Shown here: positions 22,905 through 30,088 of the stretch, piece by piece | How positions within the stretch are numbered: position 1 is the stretch's first letter | Layout of the letters: the number at the start of each line of letters is the position of its first letter | NCBI GenBank assembly: GCA_003666385.1 | Contig: QPIN01000063.1 | Coordinates: 150,386 to 214,385, forward strand | Length of the DNA: 64,000 nt | Direction: 5' to 3' | DNA from: Methylococcales symbiont of Hymedesmia sp. n. MRB-2018 | GTDB taxonomy: Bacteria > Pseudomonadota > Gammaproteobacteria > Methylococcales > Methylomonadaceae | Notes under the pieces: generated by a model | Database searches by the model: none | Told to the model about the DNA's origin: nothing | What the model saw: the letters and a program-made list of their open reading frames with translations, nothing else | Made by a program: the position numbers and the translations under genes

Positions 22905-23310
22905 AGAATTTCAATTATCGCGAAAAATTACCACCCAACTTTTACACTGGTCACAACTATCTCCTTCTGAGGAAATTTGCGGTTTAATAGGTGCTAAAAA
23001 TAATAGTGCGATGACTTGTTATCCAATTGATAACAATGCAAATCATCCTGAAACGCGATTTAATCTGGATGAAAAACAGCAAATTTCTGCTTTTGCAAAA
23101 ATGCGTGATAACAAGGAAACACTTTTTGCGATTTATCATTCCCATCCAACTACAGCCGCTATTCCTTCAAAAACAGATATTGACCTAGCAGCTTATCCCG
23201 ATGCTATTTATTTAATTATTTCACTCAATACAAAAGGCGTACTGGAAATGCGTGGTTTTAAAATTAGCAACAAATCTGTTCAAGATATCACCTTGAGTTT
23301 AATTGAATAA
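22894..23310 (+). CDS. JAMM/MPN-family metallopeptidase-like protein
   Basis: The 138-residue protein carries a complete JAMM zinc motif: upstream Glu in SEEICGLIGA (near residue 28) and HSHPTTAAIPSKTD (His-x-His, Ser and Asp, residues about 86-99). Bacterial JAMM proteins of this size remove C-terminal extensions from ubiquitin-like sulfur carriers or act in related pathways. No such carrier or E1-like enzyme is adjacent, so the substrate is unknown. The gene overlaps the end of prmC by 11 bases and is probably cotranscribed. Confidence 0.85.
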   Translation: MNTEEFQLSRKITTQLLHWSQLSPSEEICGLIGAKNNSAMTCYPIDNNANHPETRFNLDEKQQISAFAKMRDNKETLFAIYHSHPTTAAIPSKTDIDLAAYPDAIYLIISLNTKGVLEMRGFKISNKSVQDITLSLIE

Positions 23311-23316
23311 CCATTC

Positions 23317-23424
23317 ATGTCATGTACGGCTTTTTTTAGAAAAAATATGATACTATCAGCAGCGATAATAACATCTGTTCTGATGGGAGGCATTTATGGG
23401 TTGAATGCGCCAACCATCAAATGA
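23317..23424 (+). CDS. Possible 35-residue membrane peptide
   Basis: An open frame begins 7 bases after the JAMM gene's stop. It encodes a peptide starting MSCTAFFRKN, then a hydrophobic stretch of about 18 residues (ILSAAIITSVLMGGIYGL), then NAPTIK and TGA. The shape (short basic head, one membrane span, short tail) fits a small membrane protein. No convincing Shine-Dalgarno is visible and the same bases form an inverted pair ending in TTTTTT, so it could instead be only a terminator or RNA. Unrecognised. Confidence 0.3.
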   Translation: MSCTAFFRKNMILSAAIITSVLMGGIYGLNAPTIK

Positions 23425-23435
23425 TAGTTTTTTAG
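23353..23435 (+). terminator. Structured region ending in a terminator-like stem and T tract
   Basis: ACTATCA at 23353-23359 can pair with TGATAGT at 23423-23429, directly followed by more T residues. Inside it GGTTG can pair with CAACC around 23399-23415. This could end the hemA-prfA-prmC-JAMM transcript or form the 3' end of a small RNA. The long interior makes it unlike a simple intrinsic terminator. Confidence 0.4.
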
Positions 23436-23492
23436 ATGAATTTAAAAAATTATCCAATGGGTACTGAAAATTGAGTTTTTTGATTTAGCTAT

Positions 23493-23519
23493 TAATACCA
23501 TTTTCAAAAGTAAATGAAT
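23493..23519. repeat. REP-like short palindrome, copy 1
   Basis: TAATACCATTTTCAAAAGTAAATG matches the consensus of the short palindrome also found at 30791-30818, 37197-37222 and 42591-42616. In this copy the right arm supplies the ATG start codon of the HisA/F-like gene at 23514. Confidence 0.55.
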
Positions 23520-24215
23520 CTTATTCCTGTCATTGATTTAAAAGAGGGGGTGGTGGTTTCTGCCCTACAGGGAAAACGTAATATTTACCAACCGATAAAA
23601 TCGACTTTATCTTCTTCACCTTCTATTGAAGATATTTTACAGGGTTTTCTATCCATCTATCCCTTTAAAAGGTTTTACATTGCAGATATAAATGCCATTA
23701 CAGATAGTGGTAACAATCAACAGCTCATTGATAAACTTATCAATCAATATTCATCCATAGAGTTTTGGCTGGACAATGGTAAAAAAATACAGCAACTATC
23801 ACTCAGCAATGATGACAAATATATATCAGTCATAGGGTCTGAGTGTCAAAATACAATGGACTTTTACAGCGAAATTGAAAAAATAAAACAAACTATTTTG
23901 TCGTTGGATTTTTTCCCTGACACTGGCTACAAAGGCCCTATAGAACTCATGCAAGACTCTACACTTTGGCCAGATAATATTATTCTGATGACACTAAATA
24001 GCATTGGTAAAAATGCCGGGCCTGAGATGAATAGATTAACGGGTTTTTGCAAAAAATACCCAGAGAAAAACTTTATCGCAGCGGGTGGAATACGCCATAC
24101 AAATGATCTCCTTTGCTTACATGAAATAGGCATTAAACAAGTGCTTATTGCCAGCGCACTCCATTCTGGAATGATTAATACTGAAATTATAGAGCGTATG
24201 ATTTTGCTTGCGTAA
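23514..24215 (+). CDS. HisA/HisF-family (beta/alpha)8 barrel protein
   Basis: The 233-residue protein begins MNLIPVIDLKEGVVVSALQGK, close to HisA, with the first catalytic-type Asp at residue 8 in place; a second conserved Asp is present in TILSLDFFPDTG near 128, and the phosphate loop AAGGIRHTNDL near 198. It lies away from any histidine genes. HisA-like paralogues of this type occur in methylotroph tetrahydromethanopterin/methanofuran gene sets, so a C1-cofactor role is likelier than histidine synthesis, but no neighbour here confirms it. Confidence 0.75.
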   Translation: MNLIPVIDLKEGVVVSALQGKRNIYQPIKSTLSSSPSIEDILQGFLSIYPFKRFYIADINAITDSGNNQQLIDKLINQYSSIEFWLDNGKKIQQLSLSNDDKYISVIGSECQNTMDFYSEIEKIKQTILSLDFFPDTGYKGPIELMQDSTLWPDNIILMTLNSIGKNAGPEMNRLTGFCKKYPEKNFIAAGGIRHTNDLLCLHEIGIKQVLIASALHSGMINTEIIERMILLA

Positions 24216-24348
24216 AACGCATAAGCTAAACGGGATAAAAGGAACAACAAGACGGCTGAGTTATTTGTTGCCAGCCGCCTAAGTAGCTAGCAAAATCTAA
24301 AATTAATAATATAAAGTATCTGTTTAGCCGTTATAATTTTCTCTTTAT

Positions 24349-24489
24349 GAGACCTCAGCATAACTCTGGCGATGAGGAAAAAGTGATAGAATTTTTCAGG
24401 TTTTAGTCAAAATACAAGTGTAATAGTGAACTATTGCACGTTATTTTGGCTGACCTTTTTTATCCGTTCATGAGTTATGCTGAGGTCTC
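24349..24489. mobile_element. MITE-like element, family A, copy 1
   Basis: A 141-bp element with perfect 18-bp inverted ends GAGACCTCAGCATAACTC and GAGTTATGCTGAGGTCTC, flanked by the 5-bp direct repeat TTTAT (24344-24348 and 24490-24494). The interior (AAAAGTGATAGAATTTTTCAGG, CAAAATACAAGTGTAATAG) is nearly identical to copies at 47528 and 63544. It has no coding capacity. It inserted directly upstream of ygfZ, leaving 23 bases between element and start codon. Confidence 0.85.
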
Positions 24490-24512
24490 TTTATATTGAC
24501 TCAACAAAAAAA

Positions 24513-25466
24513 ATGAATAACGAATGGTTTGATTTTTTAAACTCAAATAAAACAATCCCTACAAATAACAGCCGTGAAACGCTGGCGGCAATTTCAGATT
24601 TAGCCATAATAGAAGTAACGGGTAAAGATGCTGCTCAATTCCTTCAAGGTCAGTTTACATGTGATATTAATGACTTAACAACAGCAAACAGTTTCTTTGG
24701 CGCTTTTTGTAATGCTAAAGGACGCACCATTAGCACCCTGCTAATTTTAAAAAACAATGATAGTTTGCTGATAATTGTGCCGCTTAAATTGATAGATAAA
24801 GTCATTAATAAATTAAAAATGTACATTTTACGAGCAGATGTACAACTTAATAATGTTTGCCATAAATTTTGTCTTATTGGCTTAAATACAGCCAATACTT
24901 CACTATTAGAAAATCAACCCCCTGTTGCCTTTGGCGTATCAAATACTTCTGAAATAATCATCAAGCTCCCTTTTAATCAACATCTTTATTTAGTAGTGGC
25001 TGATTTTAATCGAGCAAAACAACTCTGGACTCAATTCACCAAGGTAAAAAAGCTGTCTATTGCTGATAGCAATTCATGGGGCTACCAAAGCATTTCAACT
25101 GGCTTATCCTGGTTAGATGAGCAGTCATCTGAAAAATATATCCCACAAATGTTAAATATTGATAAATTAGGCGGCATCAGTTTTGAAAAAGGTTGCTATA
25201 CCGGACAAGAAATCGTTGCTCGCACGCATTTTTTAGGCAAAGCAAAACGTGAACTATACCTTGCCGAATGCGATATAACATCATTAATTGATAAGAATAC
25301 AAACATTTTTAGCTACGATAAACAACAAAGTGTCGGGAAAATTATCTCCTTACAAAGCAATAAAGATCAATATCGTATATTAGTCGTTATAGCTACTGAA
25401 TCAGCGTTAAATAAGCTTGTACTTGATAACCCAAATCAAGATAGAATTAATATTTTAGACTTCTAA
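24513..25466 (+). CDS. ygfZ: tRNA-modifying/folate-binding protein YgfZ
   Basis: YgfZ is a GcvT-like folate-binding protein that supports Fe-S cluster enzymes such as MiaB. The protein has the GcvT N-terminal fold (AAQFLQGQFTCDINDL near the start, GAFCNAKGRTISTLLIL) and the diagnostic motif KGCYTGQEIVARTHFLGKAKREL near residue 235, whose Cys is the conserved functional residue. I use the start MNNEWFDF at 24513 because the earlier in-frame ATG at 24477 lies inside the family A element. The element may have displaced the original promoter or now supplies one. Confidence 0.92.
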   Translation: MNNEWFDFLNSNKTIPTNNSRETLAAISDLAIIEVTGKDAAQFLQGQFTCDINDLTTANSFFGAFCNAKGRTISTLLILKNNDSLLIIVPLKLIDKVINKLKMYILRADVQLNNVCHKFCLIGLNTANTSLLENQPPVAFGVSNTSEIIIKLPFNQHLYLVVADFNRAKQLWTQFTKVKKLSIADSNSWGYQSISTGLSWLDEQSSEKYIPQMLNIDKLGGISFEKGCYTGQEIVARTHFLGKAKRELYLAECDITSLIDKNTNIFSYDKQQSVGKIISLQSNKDQYRILVVIATESALNKLVLDNPNQDRINILDF

Positions 25467-25575
25467 GATGAGCAAATTTAACCCCCTTGAATTCTCATCA
25501 TAAGTGCAAAACTTCCATTTAAAAAATAGGAGGTATTTTAAAAGAAATAAAAGAAATATAATTTCTATTGCAAAT

Positions 25576-25594
25576 GAGAATGATTATCATTAAG
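25576..25594 (+). promoter_or_regulatory. Fur box upstream of a small Cys-rich protein gene
   Basis: GAGAATGATTATCATTAAG matches the 19-bp Fur consensus (GATAATGATTATCATTATC) at 16 positions. It lies about 37 bases before the start at 25631, well placed to repress that gene when iron is plentiful. A second Fur-like site lies at 27993. Confidence 0.7.
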
Positions 25595-25630
25595 ATAGCG
25601 TTGTCTTCTTATTTTTAAACTACCGACATT

Positions 25631-25960
25631 ATGTATATAAATAAAACTATCAATGATGATTTTCAATTCATCTCTAAAAGTATAAATTTTTTGATGTTTT
25701 TTCGATTGTTTATGAAACCATTTCCTTTTAGAATGATAAAAAAACAGCAATTGAATCTATTACATAAGAGCAATAAATGTCATGCAATAATTAAAGAATC
25801 TGATAAAACAAAAGTGCTTTATATAGAAATTAGTGCTAAAAAGATGAATACTCTATTAGCAGAACGAATCATTTGTGCCACGGATGTACGTTGTCTGGAT
25901 GCTAGCTCAAAGTATTGTCTAAAGGAACTCTGTTTAGCAACCTGTCTACAAAGTAAATAA
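25631..25960 (+). CDS. Small Cys-rich protein behind a Fur box, unrecognised
   Basis: The 109-residue frame has a hydrophobic, aromatic N-terminal part, a basic middle, and a cysteine-rich end: CATDVRC, KYCLKELC and ATC within the last 30 residues, plus Cys near residue 55. The arrangement could bind metal but does not match Bfd's Cys pattern closely enough to name it. A Fur box precedes it and a ferritin-like gene follows 70 bases later. Translation could begin at MKPFPF (25712) instead. Confidence 0.6.
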   Translation: MYINKTINDDFQFISKSINFLMFFRLFMKPFPFRMIKKQQLNLLHKSNKCHAIIKESDKTKVLYIEISAKKMNTLLAERIICATDVRCLDASSKYCLKELCLATCLQSK

Positions 25961-26030
25961 TCGCATCACCCTAGATCACAGCTACTAGGTTATTCAAATT
26001 TAGCTGACTCACCTTTACAAATAAATAATT

Positions 26031-26492
26031 ATGACAACTAAATTAGATAAAACAACCGTTATTGATCAACTGAATAAAATTCTTGAATTTGAACTTGCAG
26101 GAGTTGTGCGGTACACCCATTATTCTTTTATGATTTTTGGTTATAACCGCATTCCCATTATTGAATGGATGGAAGGGCAAGCAACTGAATCATTAGGTCA
26201 TGCTAAGGAAGCAGGTGAATTAATTACTCACCTTGGCGGTCACCCTTCGTTAGCAATAGGAAATTTACTTGAAACCCATCAACATGATATTGCAAATATT
26301 TTACGTGAATCGCTATTGCATGAACGTGAAGCATTTATAGCTTACCTGCAATTACTGGAACTAGTTAAAGACAAATCTGTGCTGCTTGAAGAGTACGCAC
26401 GACGTTTAATTGCTGAAGAAGAAATGCATCAAGGGGAAGTGGATAAGATGTTGCGTAACCCAGGAGATATTGCATCAGTTTCGGTTACTTAG
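26031..26492 (+). CDS. Ferritin-like protein (bacterioferritin family)
   Basis: The 153-residue, four-helix protein shows the ferritin-like di-iron pattern: Glu in LEFELAGVVRYTHYS (near 20-24), EGQATESLGHAKEAGELI (near 48-62), LLHEREAFIAYLQLLEL (near 95-110) and RLIAEEEMHQGEVDKML (near 128-140). Bacterioferritins store iron and oxidise Fe(II). Compared with classical Bfr the sequence is divergent, so heme binding cannot be assumed. Its place next to a Fur-box gene supports a role in iron storage or protection. Confidence 0.85.
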   Translation: MTTKLDKTTVIDQLNKILEFELAGVVRYTHYSFMIFGYNRIPIIEWMEGQATESLGHAKEAGELITHLGGHPSLAIGNLLETHQHDIANILRESLLHEREAFIAYLQLLELVKDKSVLLEEYARRLIAEEEMHQGEVDKMLRNPGDIASVSVT

Positions 26493-26510
26493 CAAAGGTC
26501 TATTGGATGT

Positions 26511-26546
26511 TAATTATTTTAGTTTTTCTAAAAACTAAAATAATTA
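26511..26546. repeat. Perfect 16-bp inverted repeat after the ferritin-like gene
   Basis: TAATTATTTTAGTTTT is followed by a 4-base loop and its exact complement. An outer pair, ATGTTAAT and ATTAACAT, extends the symmetry (about 26508 to 26572). There is no clear T tract, so it is either a weak bidirectional terminator or a small palindromic element. Confidence 0.6.
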
Positions 26547-26582
26547 CGCCAGTAATTTTTATTAACATTAGATTAGGAATAG

Positions 26583-26852
26583 ATGATGAGTCCTAACCCA
26601 TATCCTTTGTTTTCGGTTTCTCAATCCGATAAACCAGAGCAAATTAAGTTAAAAACCAAGCTATTAATTCAACTTTATGTAAAAAACTCTAGTCCCTTTG
26701 TCGCTTCTGCTGTAGTAGAGCATATAGCTGCTTTGCTTGCATATCCAAAATATATTAGTGATATAGAAGAGCGCTGTCAATTGCGAAAGATGGAGAAGCA
26801 CTGGTGCTGTTTGTCTTGGATTGATAGCCAGCCTCATTTAATTGACATTTAA
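26583..26852 (+). CDS. Hypothetical 89-residue protein
   Basis: A plausible small gene starting at either of two adjacent ATG codons (26583, 26586). The product is helical-looking, with SSPFVASAVVEHIAALLAYPKY and a C-terminal HWCCLSWIDSQPHLIDI; no signal peptide or known motif is evident. It lies between the ferritin-like gene and ctaA, 48 bases before the latter, so it could belong to that transcript. I do not recognise it. Confidence 0.6.
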   Translation: MMSPNPYPLFSVSQSDKPEQIKLKTKLLIQLYVKNSSPFVASAVVEHIAALLAYPKYISDIEERCQLRKMEKHWCCLSWIDSQPHLIDI

Positions 26853-26900
26853 CTGTATTATTTAGTAAAATCATACACTTAAACCTATAGCTATTCATTT

Positions 26901-27905
26901 ATGACAGACCCTCAAGCCATTCTTCGCTTCAGACGCTTGGGTAAATTAACCATTATTGCCGTTTATTTTGTCATTCTAGTGGGCGGAATTGTCAGAGCAT
27001 CAGGTGCAGGTATGGGGTGTCCTGACTGGCCTACTTGTTTTGGACAATGGATTCCACCCACTGAAGAATCACAATTACCCACTAATTACCATGAAATATA
27101 TGCCCAACGTGGCTACCAGAACACTCAGTTTAACCCTGTAAAAACCTGGATAGAATATACTAATCGTTTAGTAGGGGTAAGCATTGGCTTTTTAATATTT
27201 CTAACGGCCTGGTCATCACGCATTTTTTTAAAATCAGATAAAAGTATCTTTTATCTTTCACTCTTTGTCTTTTTTCTAGTAGGTTTTCAAGGTTGGCTGG
27301 GAGCAGCCGTTGTCGCCAGCAATTTACAGCCTTTCATAATTACCTTGCACATGCTGTTAGCGTTATTAATTGTGGCCATGCTAATCTATATTATTGCAAA
27401 ATCGCAACGCAGCACGCTCAGACAAATCAAAAGCCAATACATCCCAAGGCAAGCCCATCACCTTATAAAAATTGCCATGGGATTAACACTCATACAAATT
27501 ATTATGGGTACACAAGTCAGAGAAGCGGTAGATTTTATTGCAAATGAACATAAATATATAGACCGAGAATTCTGGAGAGATAGTTTTCCTCTTATTTTTT
27601 ATATTCACCGTTCCTTTTCAGCTGTTATTTTATTTACCAATCTATGGCTGTTCTGGAAAATATTTAAAGCACTTGATAAAAACCATCTTATTCTACGTTG
27701 TAATCAATGCTTAATAGTTCTCATTGGATTAGAAATTCTTGCGGGTATAAGCTTAGACCGATTAGGTGTCCCACCTATTTCCCAAGCTATCCATTTATTA
27801 CTCGCTAATCTAATTTTTGGCTTGCAATTTTTTATTTATATTTGCTTGAAATACGCTACTGAAGAAAAACTTAACGGTGAGAAACAGGTATTACCGAGTC
27901 GGTGA
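26901..27905 (+). CDS. ctaA: Heme A synthase (CtaA/Cox15)
   Basis: CtaA oxidises the C8 methyl of heme O to a formyl group, giving heme A for aa3-type cytochrome oxidases. The 334-residue membrane protein has eight predicted spans. The first is followed by the signature GGIVRASGAGMGCPDWPTCFG; conserved heme-ligand His residues lie in YTNRLVG-flanking and ITLHMLLALL segments and in YIHRSFSAV and QAIHLLLANL. No ctaB or cox genes are nearby, so the partner genes must lie elsewhere. Confidence 0.95.
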   Translation: MTDPQAILRFRRLGKLTIIAVYFVILVGGIVRASGAGMGCPDWPTCFGQWIPPTEESQLPTNYHEIYAQRGYQNTQFNPVKTWIEYTNRLVGVSIGFLIFLTAWSSRIFLKSDKSIFYLSLFVFFLVGFQGWLGAAVVASNLQPFIITLHMLLALLIVAMLIYIIAKSQRSTLRQIKSQYIPRQAHHLIKIAMGLTLIQIIMGTQVREAVDFIANEHKYIDREFWRDSFPLIFYIHRSFSAVILFTNLWLFWKIFKALDKNHLILRCNQCLIVLIGLEILAGISLDRLGVPPISQAIHLLLANLIFGLQFFIYICLKYATEEKLNGEKQVLPSR

Positions 27906-27992
27906 AGCCAGATTAGCTAAAATCCTTCAGTAAGTACATACTCTTTCCACCGCAAAAAATACGAGCAAGTAATAAAAAATAAAGTACATATT

Positions 27993-28011
27993 GTTATTGC
28001 TAATCATTCTC
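27993..28011 (-). promoter_or_regulatory. Fur-like box upstream of the porin/FMN/PepSY genes
   Basis: Read on the minus strand, GAGAATGATTAGCAATAAC matches the 19-bp Fur consensus at 15 positions. It lies 46 bases before the porin start, so the porin and perhaps the following two genes are probably repressed by Fur-Fe. Confidence 0.6.
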
Positions 28012-28056
28012 ATTTAGATTAATATACCCACTTGGAAATTATTATGGATTAATCTT

Positions 28057-29355
28057 ATGTCTACAAAATTTAAACTTGCCCTATTCACAGCACTAGCACT
28101 TTGTCTCTCAACAGCACAAGCACTAACCGTTGAGGAGCTAGCCGCACAATTTGAAAGCTATAAAAAACAACAAGATGTTAAATTTGAACAACTAAGCTCT
28201 GAAAATGCACAATTGAAGCAACAAAACGCTCAATTACAGCAAAGCTTCAATAATACTCAATCCCAAGTAAGTAACAATACCACTGCCGTTGAAGTCATCA
28301 GTGAAAACTATGAGGGGGTTCAAAAAGCTTCCGAGTGGTTTAATAACACTACAATAGGGGGCTATGGAGAACTGCATTACCAAAATCGGAGTATTGAAGG
28401 TAATAAAGACCACAAAAACCACAAGGAAGAGGTCGATTTTCATCGTTTTGTATTATTCTTTGGCCATGAATTTACCGATAATTTACGGTTTTTCTCCGAA
28501 TTAGAACTGGAACACTCTATTGCAGGCGATGGTAAAGACGGCGAAATTGAACTGGAACAGGCTTATCTGGAATATGACTTTAACCAAAATGCCAGTGCTA
28601 AAGCTGGGCTATTTTTAATGCCTGTCGGCATTATGAATGAAACCCATGAGCCTGATACTTTTTATGGTGTTGAACGCAATGAAGTCGAAAAAAATATTAT
28701 TCCTACCACTTGGTGGGAAGCGGGTATTGGTGGAAATTACCGTTTTGATAACGGTCTAAGTTTTGATGCGATCCTCAGTAGTGGTCTTGATATAGACAAT
28801 AGCGGTAAAAAAGCATTTAGTATCCGCAGTGGTCGGGGCAAAGTGTCCAAACAAAAAGCCAACGATCCTATTATTGCAGTTAGAGGAAAATACACTGGTA
28901 TTCTAGGTTTAGAACTTGCTGCAACCGTACTCCACCAAACTGATTTAGGGCAAAGTGATAAACCTAGTGTAGGCTCAGGTACTTTATACCAAGCGCATGT
29001 TATTTATAGCCATGGCATTGGCCCAGGTACTTTCACTGGCAAAGCATTATATAGTCGCTGGAAAATTGATGTTGATTCTAAACTTCATCAAGCAGCTGAG
29101 TCACAATATGGCTGGTATATTGAACCTGGCTATAGATTCCCCACTTCAATGGGTGATATGGGTGTCTATAGTCGCTTTCAAAAACTGGATTATTACAGTG
29201 GATCGGAAAAGAACTATGATATATGGGAAGCGGGAGCTAATTGGTGGGTACATGAAAACGTAGTACTTAAAGCAAATTATATTCATAAAGAAGATACACT
29301 AAATAGTAATAGTGATGAGAGTGGCTTTGATCTCGGTATTGGTTACCAGTTTTAA
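28057..29355 (+). CDS. Outer-membrane porin with N-terminal coiled coil, probably iron-regulated
   Basis: The 432-residue protein has a clear signal peptide (MSTKFKLALF...STAQA, cleavage near 22), then about 50 residues of Gln/Leu heptads predicted to form a coiled coil (EQLSSENAQLKQQNAQLQQS). The long beta-barrel domain has alternating aromatic strands and ends in Phe (DLGIGYQF), the C-terminal signal for outer-membrane insertion. It resembles the OprP/phosphate-selective porin superfamily with a trimerising N-terminus. A Fur-like box precedes it. The transported solute is unknown; iron or an iron complex is the inference from regulation. Confidence 0.8.
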   Translation: MSTKFKLALFTALALCLSTAQALTVEELAAQFESYKKQQDVKFEQLSSENAQLKQQNAQLQQSFNNTQSQVSNNTTAVEVISENYEGVQKASEWFNNTTIGGYGELHYQNRSIEGNKDHKNHKEEVDFHRFVLFFGHEFTDNLRFFSELELEHSIAGDGKDGEIELEQAYLEYDFNQNASAKAGLFLMPVGIMNETHEPDTFYGVERNEVEKNIIPTTWWEAGIGGNYRFDNGLSFDAILSSGLDIDNSGKKAFSIRSGRGKVSKQKANDPIIAVRGKYTGILGLELAATVLHQTDLGQSDKPSVGSGTLYQAHVIYSHGIGPGTFTGKALYSRWKIDVDSKLHQAAESQYGWYIEPGYRFPTSMGDMGVYSRFQKLDYYSGSEKNYDIWEAGANWWVHENVVLKANYIHKEDTLNSNSDESGFDLGIGYQF

Positions 29356-29412
29356 GCCCCGCATATAAGGACTGAGGAGTACAGATGGAATAATTTCGAC
29401 AACTCGCTGCTC

Positions 29413-29494
29413 TTTTTATCCATCTTAGGCGTTGCAACTTAGGTCACATAGCCATGCTATGCTCCCTTCGTTGCAGCTTAAAGATGAATAAAAA
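29413..29494. repeat. Imperfect 82-bp palindrome between porin and FMN-binding genes
   Basis: The arms TTTTTATCCATCTTA and TAAAGATGAATAAAAA, then CGTTGCAACTTAGG against CCCTTCGTTGCAGCTTA, then CATAGC/GCTATG at the tip, form one long hairpin. It could partly terminate transcription after the porin. Its size and symmetry are also those of a small mobile palindrome; I see only this copy in the window. Confidence 0.55.
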
Positions 29495-29557
29495 TACTGT
29501 GCAAGCCGACTGTTTATTTATTGTGCGTTGTTTTGATGCTTTAAATTGCGTTCAGTA

Positions 29558-30088
29558 ATGACTAAAATAGTGGCTATGCAAAAAAATATTCTATCTATTC
29601 TACTCTTCAGTATTATTGCTACAGCTCAAGCTGTTGAATATCAAAGTACTGAAGAATTTCTACTACAGGCCTTTTCTGGCAACACACCTAAACCTCAAGT
29701 GCTTTGGCTAAAAAAACATAAGCAAAAAATTATGGCTGATATTCTTCAACATAAACCAGGGTTTATGCGTACCCGTTATTGGCAGTCTGCTGAAAAATCG
29801 GTCTGGGTTATTAATGAAATTGGCAAAATAAAACCTATCACTACTGCTGTCGTCATCAAAAATCAAAGAATTGATCAAATCAAAGTACTGGCATTTCGCG
29901 AAAGCCGAGGCTGGGAGGTAAAATATGATTTTTTTACCGATCAATTTAAAAAAAATACCTTGAATAAGGATTTAAGATTATCGCAAGCTATTGATGGTAT
30001 CGCTGGTGCAACACTTTCTGTACGTGCGCTCACTAAAACAGCTCGGCTGGCATTGTTTTTTGATAGTTTAATTACCCATGAAAAATAA
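29558..30088 (+). CDS. Exported FMN-binding domain protein
   Basis: The protein has a signal peptide (QKNILSILLFSIIATAQA) and ends with an FMN_bind domain whose flavin-attachment motif is seen in AIDGIAGATLSVRAL (residues about 150-165 of 176; the Ser after GATL is the expected covalent site, attached by ApbE through phosphodiester linkage). Such proteins pass electrons in the periplasm. The following PepSY membrane protein overlaps its end by 11 bases, so they form an operon. Starts at 29546 (TTG), 29558 or 29576 are all possible; I chose the first ATG. Confidence 0.8.
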   Translation: MTKIVAMQKNILSILLFSIIATAQAVEYQSTEEFLLQAFSGNTPKPQVLWLKKHKQKIMADILQHKPGFMRTRYWQSAEKSVWVINEIGKIKPITTAVVIKNQRIDQIKVLAFRESRGWEVKYDFFTDQFKKNTLNKDLRLSQAIDGIAGATLSVRALTKTARLALFFDSLITHEK

